From positions 1-5,007 of the forward strand of contig VAZR01000113.1 of assembly GCA_005888515.1 (NCBI GenBank): a stretch of 5,007 bases of DNA, written 5' to 3'. The stretch's first letter is position 1; each line of letters starts with the position of its first letter. Positions 1-5,007 of this stretch are shown here, piece by piece. This DNA is from Alphaproteobacteria bacterium. Its GTDB lineage: Bacteria > Pseudomonadota > Alphaproteobacteria > ATCC43930 > CGMCC-115725. The notes below the pieces were generated by a model that worked only from the letters and a program-made list of their open reading frames with translations, was not told where the DNA came from and searched no databases. The translations under genes were made by a program, and so were the position numbers.

Positions 1-68
1 CTCGGGGGAAGGAAACCCTGAATCACTCAACACATGATTAACCAAAAGAGGATTTCGGAACGCGCGGT
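1..68. other. Left-edge non-coding stretch downstream of the isomerase
   Basis: This 68-bp stretch is more AT-rich than the rest of the window and follows the isomerase stop. I see no hairpin with T-run that would end the transcript and no gene I can support. A minus-strand GTG at 33 opens a frame to the edge, only 11 codons, too little to judge. Confidence 0.4.
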
Positions 69-623
69 CTACTTTGCCTTCTCGGCGTCCGCGGCGACTT
101 GCATCTTGATGATCTTGTCGGGGTTCGCGACCACGCCGTTGCGGGCCTGGTCCCCTTTCTTGATCTTGTCGACGTATTCCATGCCCGAGGTAACCTGACC
201 CCAGATCGTGTACTGCCCGTCGAGAAACGGCGCCGGCGCGAACATGATGAAGAACTGGCTGTCGGCACTGTTGGGATCGGTAGCGCGCGCCATCGATGTC
301 GTGCCGCGGACATGCTTCTCGCTGGAGAATTCCGCTTTCAGCTTATGCCCGGAGCCGCCCGTGCCGGTGCCGGTCGGGTCGCCGGTCTGCGCCATAAACC
401 CGTCAATGACGCGGTGGAACGGCACCCCGTCGTAAAAACCGCGGCGGGCGAGCGCCTTGATCTGGGCGACGTGTTCGGGCGCCAAATCGGGGCGCATCGC
501 GATGACGACACGGCCGGCCGGTACGTCGAGATAAAGCGTGTTTTCAAGATCTGCCGCCATGGCCGTACCTCCCAGTACCAGGGCCGCGATCACCGGAACG
601 AGCCCGCCCAATAGTGCTTTCAT
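69..623 (-). CDS. Exported cyclophilin-type peptidyl-prolyl cis-trans isomerase
   Basis: This 184-aa protein should catalyse cis-trans isomerisation of Xaa-Pro bonds in the periplasm and assist folding. Residues 1-23 form a signal peptide: a Lys, a hydrophobic core and an AMA|A cleavage site. The cyclophilin domain follows. FHRVIDGFMAQTGDPTGTG (about 69-87) holds the catalytic Arg71, with Phe76 and Gln79; QFFIMF lies at 123-128 and FLDGQYTIWGQV at 133-144. The positions of human CypA Trp121 and His126 are Phe133 and Tyr138 here; such changes are common in bacterial cyclophilins. I chose ATG at 623 because a GTGGGG tract lies 9 nt upstream and the signal peptide starts there. A TTG at 647 would add eight residues without a ribosome site. 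It lies 56 bp downstream of the Rossmann-protein gene and is probably co-transcribed. Family assignment is secure; ppiA versus ppiB naming is not. Confidence 0.95.
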   Translation of the reverse strand: MKALLGGLVPVIAALVLGGTAMAADLENTLYLDVPAGRVVIAMRPDLAPEHVAQIKALARRGFYDGVPFHRVIDGFMAQTGDPTGTGTGGSGHKLKAEFSSEKHVRGTTSMARATDPNSADSQFFIMFAPAPFLDGQYTIWGQVTSGMEYVDKIKKGDQARNGVVANPDKIIKMQVAADAEKAK

Positions 624-638
624 TGATGAGAACCCCAC

Positions 639-673
639 TCGCCGCAAGCTTATCCAAACAGGCTGCGCGGCGA
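639..673 (-). other. Possible stem-loop between the Rossmann-protein gene and the isomerase gene
   Basis: Two perfect 7-bp arms (TCGCCGC at 639-645 and GCGGCGA at 667-673) enclose a 21-nt loop in the 56-bp spacer. There is no T-run after it, so it does not look like an intrinsic terminator. It ends 15 nt before the isomerase ATG and could be a processing or translation-control hairpin, or chance in GC-rich DNA. Confidence 0.25.
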
Positions 674-679
674 CAGCGG

Positions 680-1642
680 CTAATCGGCACGGGTCATCGG
701 CATGCGCCGGCGCTCGTACCAGCCACCGCGGCGGAAACGGTCAAGATAAGTCGGCAGAATGGCCTCGACCGCGGTCGGCGTGATGCCGAGCGTCGCCAAA
801 GTCAGGGCGCCGGACGAAACGACATTGTCACGCTTCAACAGCTCGACTTGGTCGGGCGTCAATGGCGGGTTCGGCAGAATCGCCATCAGCCGTGCCTGCA
901 ATGAAGCAATGCCGAACGGGATGTCGACCAACAGGCGCTTGCGGTGAATCTCGTCGAGCAGCAGCTCCATCAGCGCGCGCAAGGTGTAGACCTTGGGGCC
1001 GCCGAGCTCGTAGGTGCGCCCGGCGCTGGCGGGGTCGTCGAGGCAGCGCACTACGGCATCGGCGACATTGCCGACATAGACCGGCTGGAACCGGGTCAAT
1101 CCGCCGCCGATCAGCGGCAATGCCGGCGAGACCATCGCCAGCGCGGCGAAGCGGTTGAAGAACTGGTCTTCCGGACCGAACACGATCGACGGGCGCAGGA
1201 TCGTCGCGGTCGGGAACGCGTCGCGCACGGCCTGCTCGCCGGCGGCCTTGCTGCGCGCATAGGCCGACGAGGCGCGCGGGTCGGCGCCGATTGCCGAAAT
1301 ATGAATAAACCGCGCGGCCCCGGTCTCGCGCGCCAAACGGGCGAGGCGGGCCGGCGCGGTGTGGTGCACCATATCGAAGCGCTGGCGGCCGCTCTCGCGC
1401 AGGATGCCGACGCAATTGATGACCGTGTCATTGCCGGCGAGAACCGCCGGCAGCAGCTTCTCGTCGTCGATACCGACGTTGAGCAGACCGACCTGGCCGA
1501 CATCGCCCTTGAGCTTCAGGAATTTGGCGGAGCCGGCGTGACGGGCGGCGACCGTCAGAACATCGCCGCGTTCGGCGAGCCGCTTGACGATGTAGCGCCC
1601 GATGAACCCCGACCCGCCGAGGATCGCCACCCGGTGATTCAT
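680..1642 (-). CDS. NDUFA9-like atypical SDR (complex I NDUFA9 subunit family / NAD-dependent epimerase)
   Basis: This 320-aa protein is an NAD(P)-binding Rossmann-fold member of the atypical short-chain dehydrogenases. The nucleotide-binding motif ILGGSGFIG sits at 7-15. HISAIGAD (114-121) and SAYARSK (126-132) supply Ser116, Tyr128 and Lys132 in the usual SDR layout. RPSIVFGPEDQFFNRFA (150-166) and QPVYVGNVADAV (186-197) are characteristic of the NDUFA9/YfcH-like group. In mitochondria NDUFA9 is an accessory subunit of complex I. In alphaproteobacteria related proteins exist, but whether this copy binds complex I is not shown here; no nuo gene is in the window. There is no signal peptide, so it should be cytoplasmic or peripheral to the membrane. 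ATG at 1642 is preceded by AAGGGA (1649-1654) with a 6-nt spacer. Stop is TAG at 680. A general NAD-dependent epimerase/dehydratase is the alternative label. Confidence 0.9.
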   Translation of the reverse strand: MNHRVAILGGSGFIGRYIVKRLAERGDVLTVAARHAGSAKFLKLKGDVGQVGLLNVGIDDEKLLPAVLAGNDTVINCVGILRESGRQRFDMVHHTAPARLARLARETGAARFIHISAIGADPRASSAYARSKAAGEQAVRDAFPTATILRPSIVFGPEDQFFNRFAALAMVSPALPLIGGGLTRFQPVYVGNVADAVVRCLDDPASAGRTYELGGPKVYTLRALMELLLDEIHRKRLLVDIPFGIASLQARLMAILPNPPLTPDQVELLKRDNVVSSGALTLATLGITPTAVEAILPTYLDRFRRGGWYERRRMPMTRAD

Positions 1643-1648
1643 GCCTGT

Positions 1649-1654
1649 TCCCTT
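1649..1654 (-). promoter_or_regulatory. Ribosome binding site of the NDUFA9-like gene
   Basis: On the minus strand this reads AAGGGA, 6 nt before ATG at 1642. It fixes the start of the Rossmann-protein gene. Confidence 0.7.
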
Positions 1655-1709
1655 GAAGCGCGCCGCGCCTTAGCAAAACCGCCGGTGATGAGCAACATCT
1701 CTCCGCTTG

Positions 1710-1747
1710 CCGTGTCTGTTATAGATACGGGGCGGCTCCGGGGGTAA
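1710..1747 (-). promoter_or_regulatory. Candidate promoter with overlapping imperfect dyad, upstream of the NDUFA9-like gene
   Basis: On the minus strand a TATAAC box (1718-1723, five of six matches to the -10 consensus) lies about 75 bp before the ATG at 1642. A weak TTACCC lies 18 bp further upstream, matching only three of six -35 positions. The -10 box sits inside an imperfect inverted repeat: CCGTGTCT at 1710-1717 and AGATACGG at 1723-1730, one mismatch, 5-nt spacer. This would suit a repressor site, but both elements are weak enough to be chance. Confidence 0.28.
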
Positions 1748-1761
1748 GCAGCCATTCCCGC

Positions 1762-1783
1762 TCATGCTATATTAAGAGCATGA
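1762..1783 (+). promoter_or_regulatory. Dyad and -10-like box overlapping the MNT start codon
   Basis: TCATGCT (1762-1768) and AGCATGA (1777-1783) are perfect 7-bp inverted repeats with an 8-nt AT-only-plus-G spacer. A TATATT box (1768-1773, five of six -10 matches) sits in the middle, and the second arm contains the ATG at 1780. No good -35 box is visible. Transcription from this box would begin at or next to the ATG, giving a leaderless message. The geometry resembles an autoregulatory operator, as expected for toxin-antitoxin genes; regulation itself is inferred. The first three bases of the left arm are also the stop codon (TGA, minus strand) of the altered TRAP reading frame. Confidence 0.45.
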
Positions 1784-2724
1784 ATGCCCAGGACGCGCTT
1801 GAAATTCTGCGCTCTTGCGAAAGCGCCCTTCGTGCCCGAGGCGTGCGGCACGCGGCCCTCTTTGGGTCGGTAGCGCGCGGTGATAATCATCCTGAGAGCG
1901 ATGTCGATATACTGGTGGACGCAGGCCCCCTCCAGGATCGCCTGATACGTTTTTGGAAGCTGACCCCATTGGCCGAGATTGACGTAGGTCGATGCTTGCG
2001 TTTGTCCCTCCCACCAGCCGGGGTAGTAATAGAACTTCGCGACCTTGTAGAAGCCGAGCTTCTCGTCGTCATACGGCCCGACCCATTCGGCCGCATCGAT
2101 CGTGCCTTTTTCCAGGGCGGGATAGATGTCTCCGCCCGGGATCTGCTGCGCCACGACCCCGAGCTTGCCGAGCACCGCGCCGCCCAGCCCACCGATGCGG
2201 AACTTGACCCCCTTGAGATCGTCGACGGTCTTGATCTCCTTGCGCCACCAGCCGCCCATCTGAGCCGCGGTGTTGCCCATGGGTATGTTGTAGATGTTGT
2301 AGTCCTTGAAGAAGGCCCGCATCAGCTCCATGCCGCCGCCATGCGTCATCCAGGCGTTTTGCTGCCGCGCATTCATGCCGAACGGGATCGTGCAGTCGAA
2401 CGCGAAGGTCGGGTCCTTGCCGACAAAATAATAGCTGGCCGAATGACCCAGCTCGACCGTGTTGTTCTGCACCGCGTCGAGGACCTGGAAGGCCGGCACG
2501 ATCTCGCCGCCGGCGAAGACCCTGATTTGGAATTTGTTGTCGGTGGCGTCGGCGACCCGCTTGGCCATGTATTCGGCGGCGCCGTACAGCGTATCGAGGC
2601 TTTTGGGGAAGCTTGAAGCCAGCCGCCATTTGACCTCGGGCTGCGATTGCGCGATCGCCGGCGCCGCCAGTGCCGCGCCGACCAGTCCGACACCGCCTCC
2701 CGCAATCAGGCTCCGCCGCCGCAT
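1762..2724 (-). CDS. TRAP transporter substrate-binding protein (DctP/TakP-like), C-terminus lost and replaced by a 52-aa unrelated tail
   Basis: Residues 1-268 are a periplasmic TRAP solute-binding protein, which delivers carboxylate-type ligands to a DctQM membrane complex. The start MRRRSLIAGG and a hydrophobic stretch ending in AIA at 23-25 form a Tat-type signal. KFRIGG holds Arg176, the likely carboxylate-binding Arg of the family, and AEWVGP holds Glu213-Trp214, as in the 2-oxoacid-binding TakP group; PGWWEG lies at 235-240. Family members usually reach about 360 residues. Here similarity ends at AILEGAC (262-268), and residues 269-320 are the antisense of the MNT remnant, ending at TGA in 1762-1764. 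About 90-100 residues, including helices that complete the fold and dimer contacts, are absent, so the product is probably non-functional. ATG at 2724 has a strong GGAGGAGG at 6 nt; an upstream TTG at 2769 is less likely. It follows the permease gene by 63 bp; no dctQ or dctM is visible. Confidence 0.85.
   Translation of the reverse strand: MRRRSLIAGGGVGLVGAALAAPAIAQSQPEVKWRLASSFPKSLDTLYGAAEYMAKRVADATDNKFQIRVFAGGEIVPAFQVLDAVQNNTVELGHSASYYFVGKDPTFAFDCTIPFGMNARQQNAWMTHGGGMELMRAFFKDYNIYNIPMGNTAAQMGGWWRKEIKTVDDLKGVKFRIGGLGGAVLGKLGVVAQQIPGGDIYPALEKGTIDAAEWVGPYDDEKLGFYKVAKFYYYPGWWEGQTQASTYVNLGQWGQLPKTYQAILEGACVHQYIDIALRMIITARYRPKEGRVPHASGTKGAFARAQNFKRVLGIHALNIA
1780..1920 (+). pseudogene. 5' remnant of an MNT-type nucleotidyltransferase (MntA-like antitoxin of a HepT/MntA module)
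   Basis: Forty-seven codons match the N-terminal half of minimal nucleotidyltransferases of the DNA polymerase beta fold. The signature LFGSVARG (residues 27-34) is followed by SDVDILVD (40-47), carrying the metal-binding pair Asp41 and Asp43. Intact family members run to about 95-110 residues and have a third acidic residue further on, which is missing here. After Asp47 the frame stays open to 2616, but those 231 codons are the antisense of the TRAP gene, so the 278-aa ORF is not a natural protein. In known HepT/MntA pairs MntA modifies and neutralises the HEPN RNase partner; no HEPN gene is present. By hand count about 60% of its third codon positions are G or C, against about 83% for the first 47 codons of the aldo/keto reductase, hinting at foreign origin. 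No usable Shine-Dalgarno: AAGAG is only 1 nt from ATG. Confidence 0.8.
1918..1924. other. Rearrangement breakpoint joining two 3'-truncated genes
   Basis: Family similarity changes abruptly here. Plus-strand MNT similarity ends with the codon at 1918-1920. Minus-strand TRAP similarity (motif AILEGAC) ends with the codon at 1921-1923. The true join is therefore at or within a few bases of 1920/1921. No target duplication, insertion-sequence end or integrase is seen nearby. A deletion, an inversion or a chimeric assembly are all compatible. Confidence 0.75.
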
Positions 2725-2730
2725 GACGAT

Positions 2731-2738
2731 CCTCCTCC
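2731..2738 (-). promoter_or_regulatory. Strong ribosome binding site of the TRAP binding-protein gene
   Basis: The minus strand reads GGAGGAGG, a near-perfect anti-16S match, 6 nt before ATG at 2724. It decides against the upstream TTG at 2769. Confidence 0.8.
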
Positions 2739-2746
2739 GTTTCCCG

Positions 2747-2765
2747 GCCAGCGCCGCCGGCTGGC
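2747..2765. repeat. Small inverted repeat between permease and TRAP genes
   Basis: GCCAGC (2747-2752) and GCTGGC (2760-2765) are perfect 6-bp arms with a 7-nt loop. On the minus strand no T-run follows, so transcription probably continues into the TRAP gene. On the plus strand TTTTAT follows after a few bases, a poor terminator at best. Confidence 0.25.
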
Positions 2766-2787
2766 GCAATTTTATAACGAACGCGGT

Positions 2788-4128
2788 CTAGAGATATCGC
2801 AACCAAAGGTAAAGGGTGCTGATGCCGACGCTGATCAGCATCAGGCCGAAGGCGTGCTTGGTATAGGTCAGAAACCCGAACTCGACCCCGTTGCGCTCGG
2901 CGATGCCGGCGACCGTCAGATTGGCGGAGGCGCCGATCAGTGTGCCATTGCCGCCGAGGCAGGCGCCCAGCGACAGCGCCCACCACAGCGGGGTCAGCTG
3001 CTCGGGACCGCCGAGATGCGGCGCCAGCTCGCGGATGAGCGGGATCATCGCCGCGACAAACGGGATGTTGTCGACGATCGCCGACAGGATCGCCGATCCC
3101 CACAGGATCGCGAGCGCCGTCGCCGTCGGATCGTGCCCGGTCGCGGCGATCAGCTGCTGCGCCGCCAGGCTGAGCAGCCCAGCCGCGTCGATGCCGTGCA
3201 CGATGACGAACAGCCCGAGGAAAAAGAAGATCGTGATCCAATCGACCTCGGCAAAGGTCTCGGTGACCCTGAGCGTCTGCTTTTCCTTTTCGCGGTGATG
3301 CTCGATATTGTGGAACAGCATCAGGATCGCGGCGCCGAACAGCGCGATCGTGCCGGGCTGCAGGTTGAGCGGCCCAGCCGCGACGAAAGCGGCGATCACG
3401 GCTCCGATCACCAACAGCGAAGTGCGCATCAGCGGCGGGTCGGTGATCATGCCGCGCTCGTCAAGCGCCATGACCCGCGCCCGCGCCTCGGGGCTGGCCC
3501 GCATCGCTCGGCCCCAGATCAGGTGGGTCGCGAGCAATTGCGCCGCCATCACAACAATTATGACTGGCGTCAGGGCGATCACGAAATCATTGAAGCTGAG
3601 ATGTGCCGCCGAACCGATGATGATGTTGGGCGGATCGCCGATTAATGTCGCGGTGCCGCCGATGTTCGAGGCGAATACCTCGGCGAACAGAAACGGGTAG
3701 GGCGGGCTCTCGAGGAGCCGGGTTACCGATAATGTGACCGGCGCGATCAGCAGCACGGTCGTGACGTTGTCGAGAAAGGCTGACAGGACTGCCGTTATCA
3801 GCGACAGCATCGCCAGCATGGTCCAGGCCTGGGCGCGGCCCTTTTTGCAGGCCCACACCGCCAGATATTCGAACATGCCGCAGCGCCGCGCGATCGCGAC
3901 CAGCACCATCATCCCGGTCAACAGCGCGATTGTGTTGAAATCGATGCCGCGAATTGCCTCGTCCTGGCTCAAGACCCCGGAGACGATCATCGCGCCGGCG
4001 CCGAGCATCGCGATGATCGAGCGGTTGATCCGGTCCGCGATGACGAGAACGTAGGTCAGGGTGAACAGGATCACCGCCACCCAGACCTGAGCGGTTCCGT
4101 CGGTCCCTGCGGCGGCGATCTGATGCAT
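2788..4128 (-). CDS. ArsB/NhaD-type anion permease (SLC13/ion transporter superfamily)
   Basis: A 446-aa polytopic inner-membrane protein of the ion transporter superfamily (P-permease/ArsB/NhaD/SLC13 group). The two halves repeat the same motifs: SAFLDNVTTVLL (116-127) and SAIVDNIPFVAAMIP (349-363), then GGTATLIGDPPNIIIGS (157-173) and LGGNGTLIGASANLTVAG (391-408). This internal pseudo-symmetry, with hairpin-plus-broken-helix elements, is the hallmark of the fold. About 10-12 hydrophobic segments span the chain, with a charged loop at about 205-235 and another at about 273-295 (FHNIEHHREKEKQ). Substrate cannot be read from sequence: arsenite, Na+/H+ exchange, sulfate or organic acids are all possible, and no ars genes are nearby. 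ATG at 4128 follows AAGGGA by 6 nt. An open extension to 4266 would overlap the divergent reductase and lacks membrane character, so I rejected it. Confidence 0.9.
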   Translation of the reverse strand: MHQIAAAGTDGTAQVWVAVILFTLTYVLVIADRINRSIIAMLGAGAMIVSGVLSQDEAIRGIDFNTIALLTGMMVLVAIARRCGMFEYLAVWACKKGRAQAWTMLAMLSLITAVLSAFLDNVTTVLLIAPVTLSVTRLLESPPYPFLFAEVFASNIGGTATLIGDPPNIIIGSAAHLSFNDFVIALTPVIIVVMAAQLLATHLIWGRAMRASPEARARVMALDERGMITDPPLMRTSLLVIGAVIAAFVAAGPLNLQPGTIALFGAAILMLFHNIEHHREKEKQTLRVTETFAEVDWITIFFFLGLFVIVHGIDAAGLLSLAAQQLIAATGHDPTATALAILWGSAILSAIVDNIPFVAAMIPLIRELAPHLGGPEQLTPLWWALSLGACLGGNGTLIGASANLTVAGIAERNGVEFGFLTYTKHAFGLMLISVGISTLYLWLRYL

Positions 4129-4134
4129 GCACGA

Positions 4135-4140
4135 TCCCTT
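4135..4140 (-). promoter_or_regulatory. Ribosome binding site of the permease gene
   Basis: The minus strand reads AAGGGA (within GAAGAAGGGA), 6 nt before ATG at 4128. It supports the 446-aa start over a longer 492-aa reading. Confidence 0.7.
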
Positions 4141-4187
4141 CTTCTGCCTATAGTGCCGCCCGGTTGATCGTCGGAAACGATATCGGC

Positions 4188-4194
4188 AAAGGGG
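4188..4194 (+). promoter_or_regulatory. Ribosome binding site of the aldo/keto reductase gene
   Basis: AAAGGGG lies 7 nt before GTG at 4202 and decides that non-ATG start. The frame is closed by TAG at 4151-4153 with no other start codon between. Confidence 0.65.
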
Positions 4195-4201
4195 CGGCGC
4201 G

Positions 4202-5007
4202 GTGGAGCAACGCAATCTCGGACGTTCCGGGCTGATCGTCTCGGCGGTCGGGCTCGGCTGCAACAATTTCGGCGGGCGCAGCGACTATGCGGCAACCCGC
4301 GCGGTCGTGCACAAGGCGTTGGATCTCGGCGTGACGCTGTTCGACACCTCGGATACCTATGGCGAGGATGGCGCCTCCGAGGAATATCTCGGGCGCGCTC
4401 TCGCCGGCCGGCGGAACGACATCGTCCTCGCCAGCAAATTCGCCCGGCCGATGGATAGCGAAGGCAGGCTGCGGGGCGCCTCGCGGCGCTACATCATGTC
4501 GGCCGTCGAGGCCAGCCTGAAACGCCTCAACACCGATTACATCGACCTCTACCAGCAGCACATCGCCGATCCGAAGACGCCGATCGAGGAGACCCTGCGG
4601 GCGCTCGACGATCTCGTGCATCAGGGTAAGGTCCGTTACATTGGCTGCTCGACGCTGTCGGCCTGGCAGGTCGTCGAGGCGCAGTGGGTCTCGACCCATT
4701 TCGGCCTCGAACGCTATGTGTCATGCCAGGAGCGCTACAGCCTGCTCGACCGCGATCTCGACCGTGAGCTGATGCCGGTCATCGAGGCTTATGGGGTCGG
4801 GCTGATCCCGTTCTCGCCCCTGGCGGACGGGCTTTTGACCGGCAAATACCGCCGCAACGCGCCGATGCCTGCAGGCGCCCGATTGACCACCACTCAGCGC
4901 GCCGCCGAGCGCCGGTTGACCGACCGAAATTGGTCCATCGTCGAACGCCTCTCTGATTTCTGCGAAGCGCGCGGACACAGCCTGTTGGAGCTGGCCCTCA
5001 GCTGGTT
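4202..5007 (+). CDS. Aldo/keto reductase, partial (3' end beyond the window)
   Basis: The first 268 residues of an NAD(P)H-dependent aldo/keto reductase, which reduces carbonyls to alcohols in the cytoplasm; family members run to about 310-340 aa. The (beta/alpha)8 barrel begins RNLGRSGLIVSAVGLGCNNFGG (start at 4). The catalytic tetrad is complete: Asp48 and Tyr53 in FDTSDTYGE, Lys79 in LASKF, His120 in LYQQH. Further family marks are KRLNTDYIDLY (107-117), PIEETLRALDDLVHQGKVRYIGCS and the late-strand IPFSPLADGLLTGKY, a cofactor-binding segment. The pattern is that of AKR families such as YajO/YghZ/Tas or the ethylene-glycol-like general-stress AKRs; substrate is unknown. Start is GTG at 4202 with AAAGGGG 7 nt upstream and an in-frame TAG at 4151. 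It is transcribed away from the permease. It has no stop because the window ends at 5007. No frameshift is seen. Confidence 0.93.
   Translation, partial: MEQRNLGRSGLIVSAVGLGCNNFGGRSDYAATRAVVHKALDLGVTLFDTSDTYGEDGASEEYLGRALAGRRNDIVLASKFARPMDSEGRLRGASRRYIMSAVEASLKRLNTDYIDLYQQHIADPKTPIEETLRALDDLVHQGKVRYIGCSTLSAWQVVEAQWVSTHFGLERYVSCQERYSLLDRDLDRELMPVIEAYGVGLIPFSPLADGLLTGKYRRNAPMPAGARLTTTQRAAERRLTDRNWSIVERLSDFCEARGHSLLELALSW

Larger units (their letters stand above)
4129..4201. promoter_or_regulatory. Divergent intergenic region between permease and aldo/keto reductase
   Basis: These 73 bp must carry the 5' signals of both divergent genes. A CTATAG core (4148-4153) can serve as a -10-like box in either direction: TATAGT on plus, TATAGG on minus. 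I see no convincing -35 partner for either. A short dyad, ATCGT (4167-4171) and ACGAT (4177-4181), and the palindrome CGATATCG (4178-4185) lie in the middle and could bind a shared regulator. Exact promoters are not resolved. Confidence 0.35.

Noticed and set aside
277..289. 13-base word TCGGTAGCGCGCG occurring at 277-289 and again at 1867-1879
   Set aside because: The second copy encodes the conserved GSVARG motif and the first is antisense within the isomerase; one shared 13-mer in 5 kb of GC-rich DNA is compatible with chance and lies away from the 1920 junction.
99..614. Plus-strand 171-aa open frame across the isomerase gene
   Set aside because: It is the antisense of a clear cyclophilin with signal peptide and catalytic motifs; the product is low-complexity and Arg/Asp-rich with no family features.
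944..1747. Plus-strand 267-aa open frame over the NDUFA9-like gene
   Set aside because: Antisense shadow in GC-rich DNA; the minus strand has the Rossmann motif, a ribosome site and a good start.
2747..2772. Hairpin followed by TTTTAT as a plus-strand terminator
   Set aside because: The stem is only 6 bp, the T-run is short and offset, and no real plus-strand gene ends there.
2069..3241. Minus-strand 390-aa open frame spanning the permease and TRAP genes
   Set aside because: It is out of frame with two recognisable genes and very rich in Arg, Gly and Asp, typical of a shadow frame.
2647..3645. Plus-strand 332-aa open frame over the permease gene
   Set aside because: Antisense of a permease with intact duplicated motifs; the sequence is a highly charged Arg/Asp/Gln mix without a fold signature.
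4148..4699. Minus-strand 183-aa open frame over the aldo/keto reductase
   Set aside because: Antisense of a gene with a complete catalytic tetrad; no independent support.

Overview
The window is high-GC bacterial DNA, almost fully coding, with no RNA genes, CRISPR array, insertion sequence or integrase visible. It most likely comes from an alphaproteobacterium. The support is a bacterial NDUFA9-type atypical SDR of 320 aa, a Tat-exported TakP-like TRAP binding protein, Shine-Dalgarno-led genes and strong G/C preference at third codon positions. This placement is inference; no marker gene in the window fixes a genus.

Layout, left to right. Positions 69-623 (minus) encode an exported cyclophilin-type peptidyl-prolyl isomerase. 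Positions 680-1642 (minus) encode an NDUFA9-like NAD(P)-binding Rossmann protein, just upstream of the isomerase and co-directional with it. Positions 1643-1779 are intergenic. At 1780-1920 (plus) lies the first 47 codons of an MNT-type nucleotidyltransferase, the MntA-like partner of HepT/HEPN toxins. Its reading then runs straight into the antisense of a TRAP binding-protein gene (minus, start 2724) that has lost its own 3' end. Positions 2788-4128 (minus) encode an ArsB/NhaD/SLC13-type permease. From 4202 (plus) an aldo/keto reductase runs off the right edge.

The most notable point is a sharp breakpoint at about 1920/1921. To its left, MNT family similarity stops right after the second half of the catalytic motif. 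To its right, TRAP family similarity stops on the minus strand at residue 268 of an expected roughly 360. Two genes facing each other thus share one junction and both lack their 3' parts. Both frames stay open across it, so automatic annotation may call two intact-looking genes, a 320-aa TRAP protein with a foreign 52-aa tail and a 278-aa plus-strand ORF. The likely explanation is a deletion or inversion that removed the MNT C-terminus (and any HepT partner) together with the TRAP C-terminus (and any dctQM genes). A chimeric assembly join is the alternative.

Functionally there is no single pathway. The isomerase and the Rossmann protein may form a two-gene minus-strand unit. The permease and the TRAP binding protein form a second possible unit, 63 bp apart. 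The aldo/keto reductase is divergent from the permease across a 73-bp spacer. I found no convincing new biological system; the rearranged remnant is the best lead.
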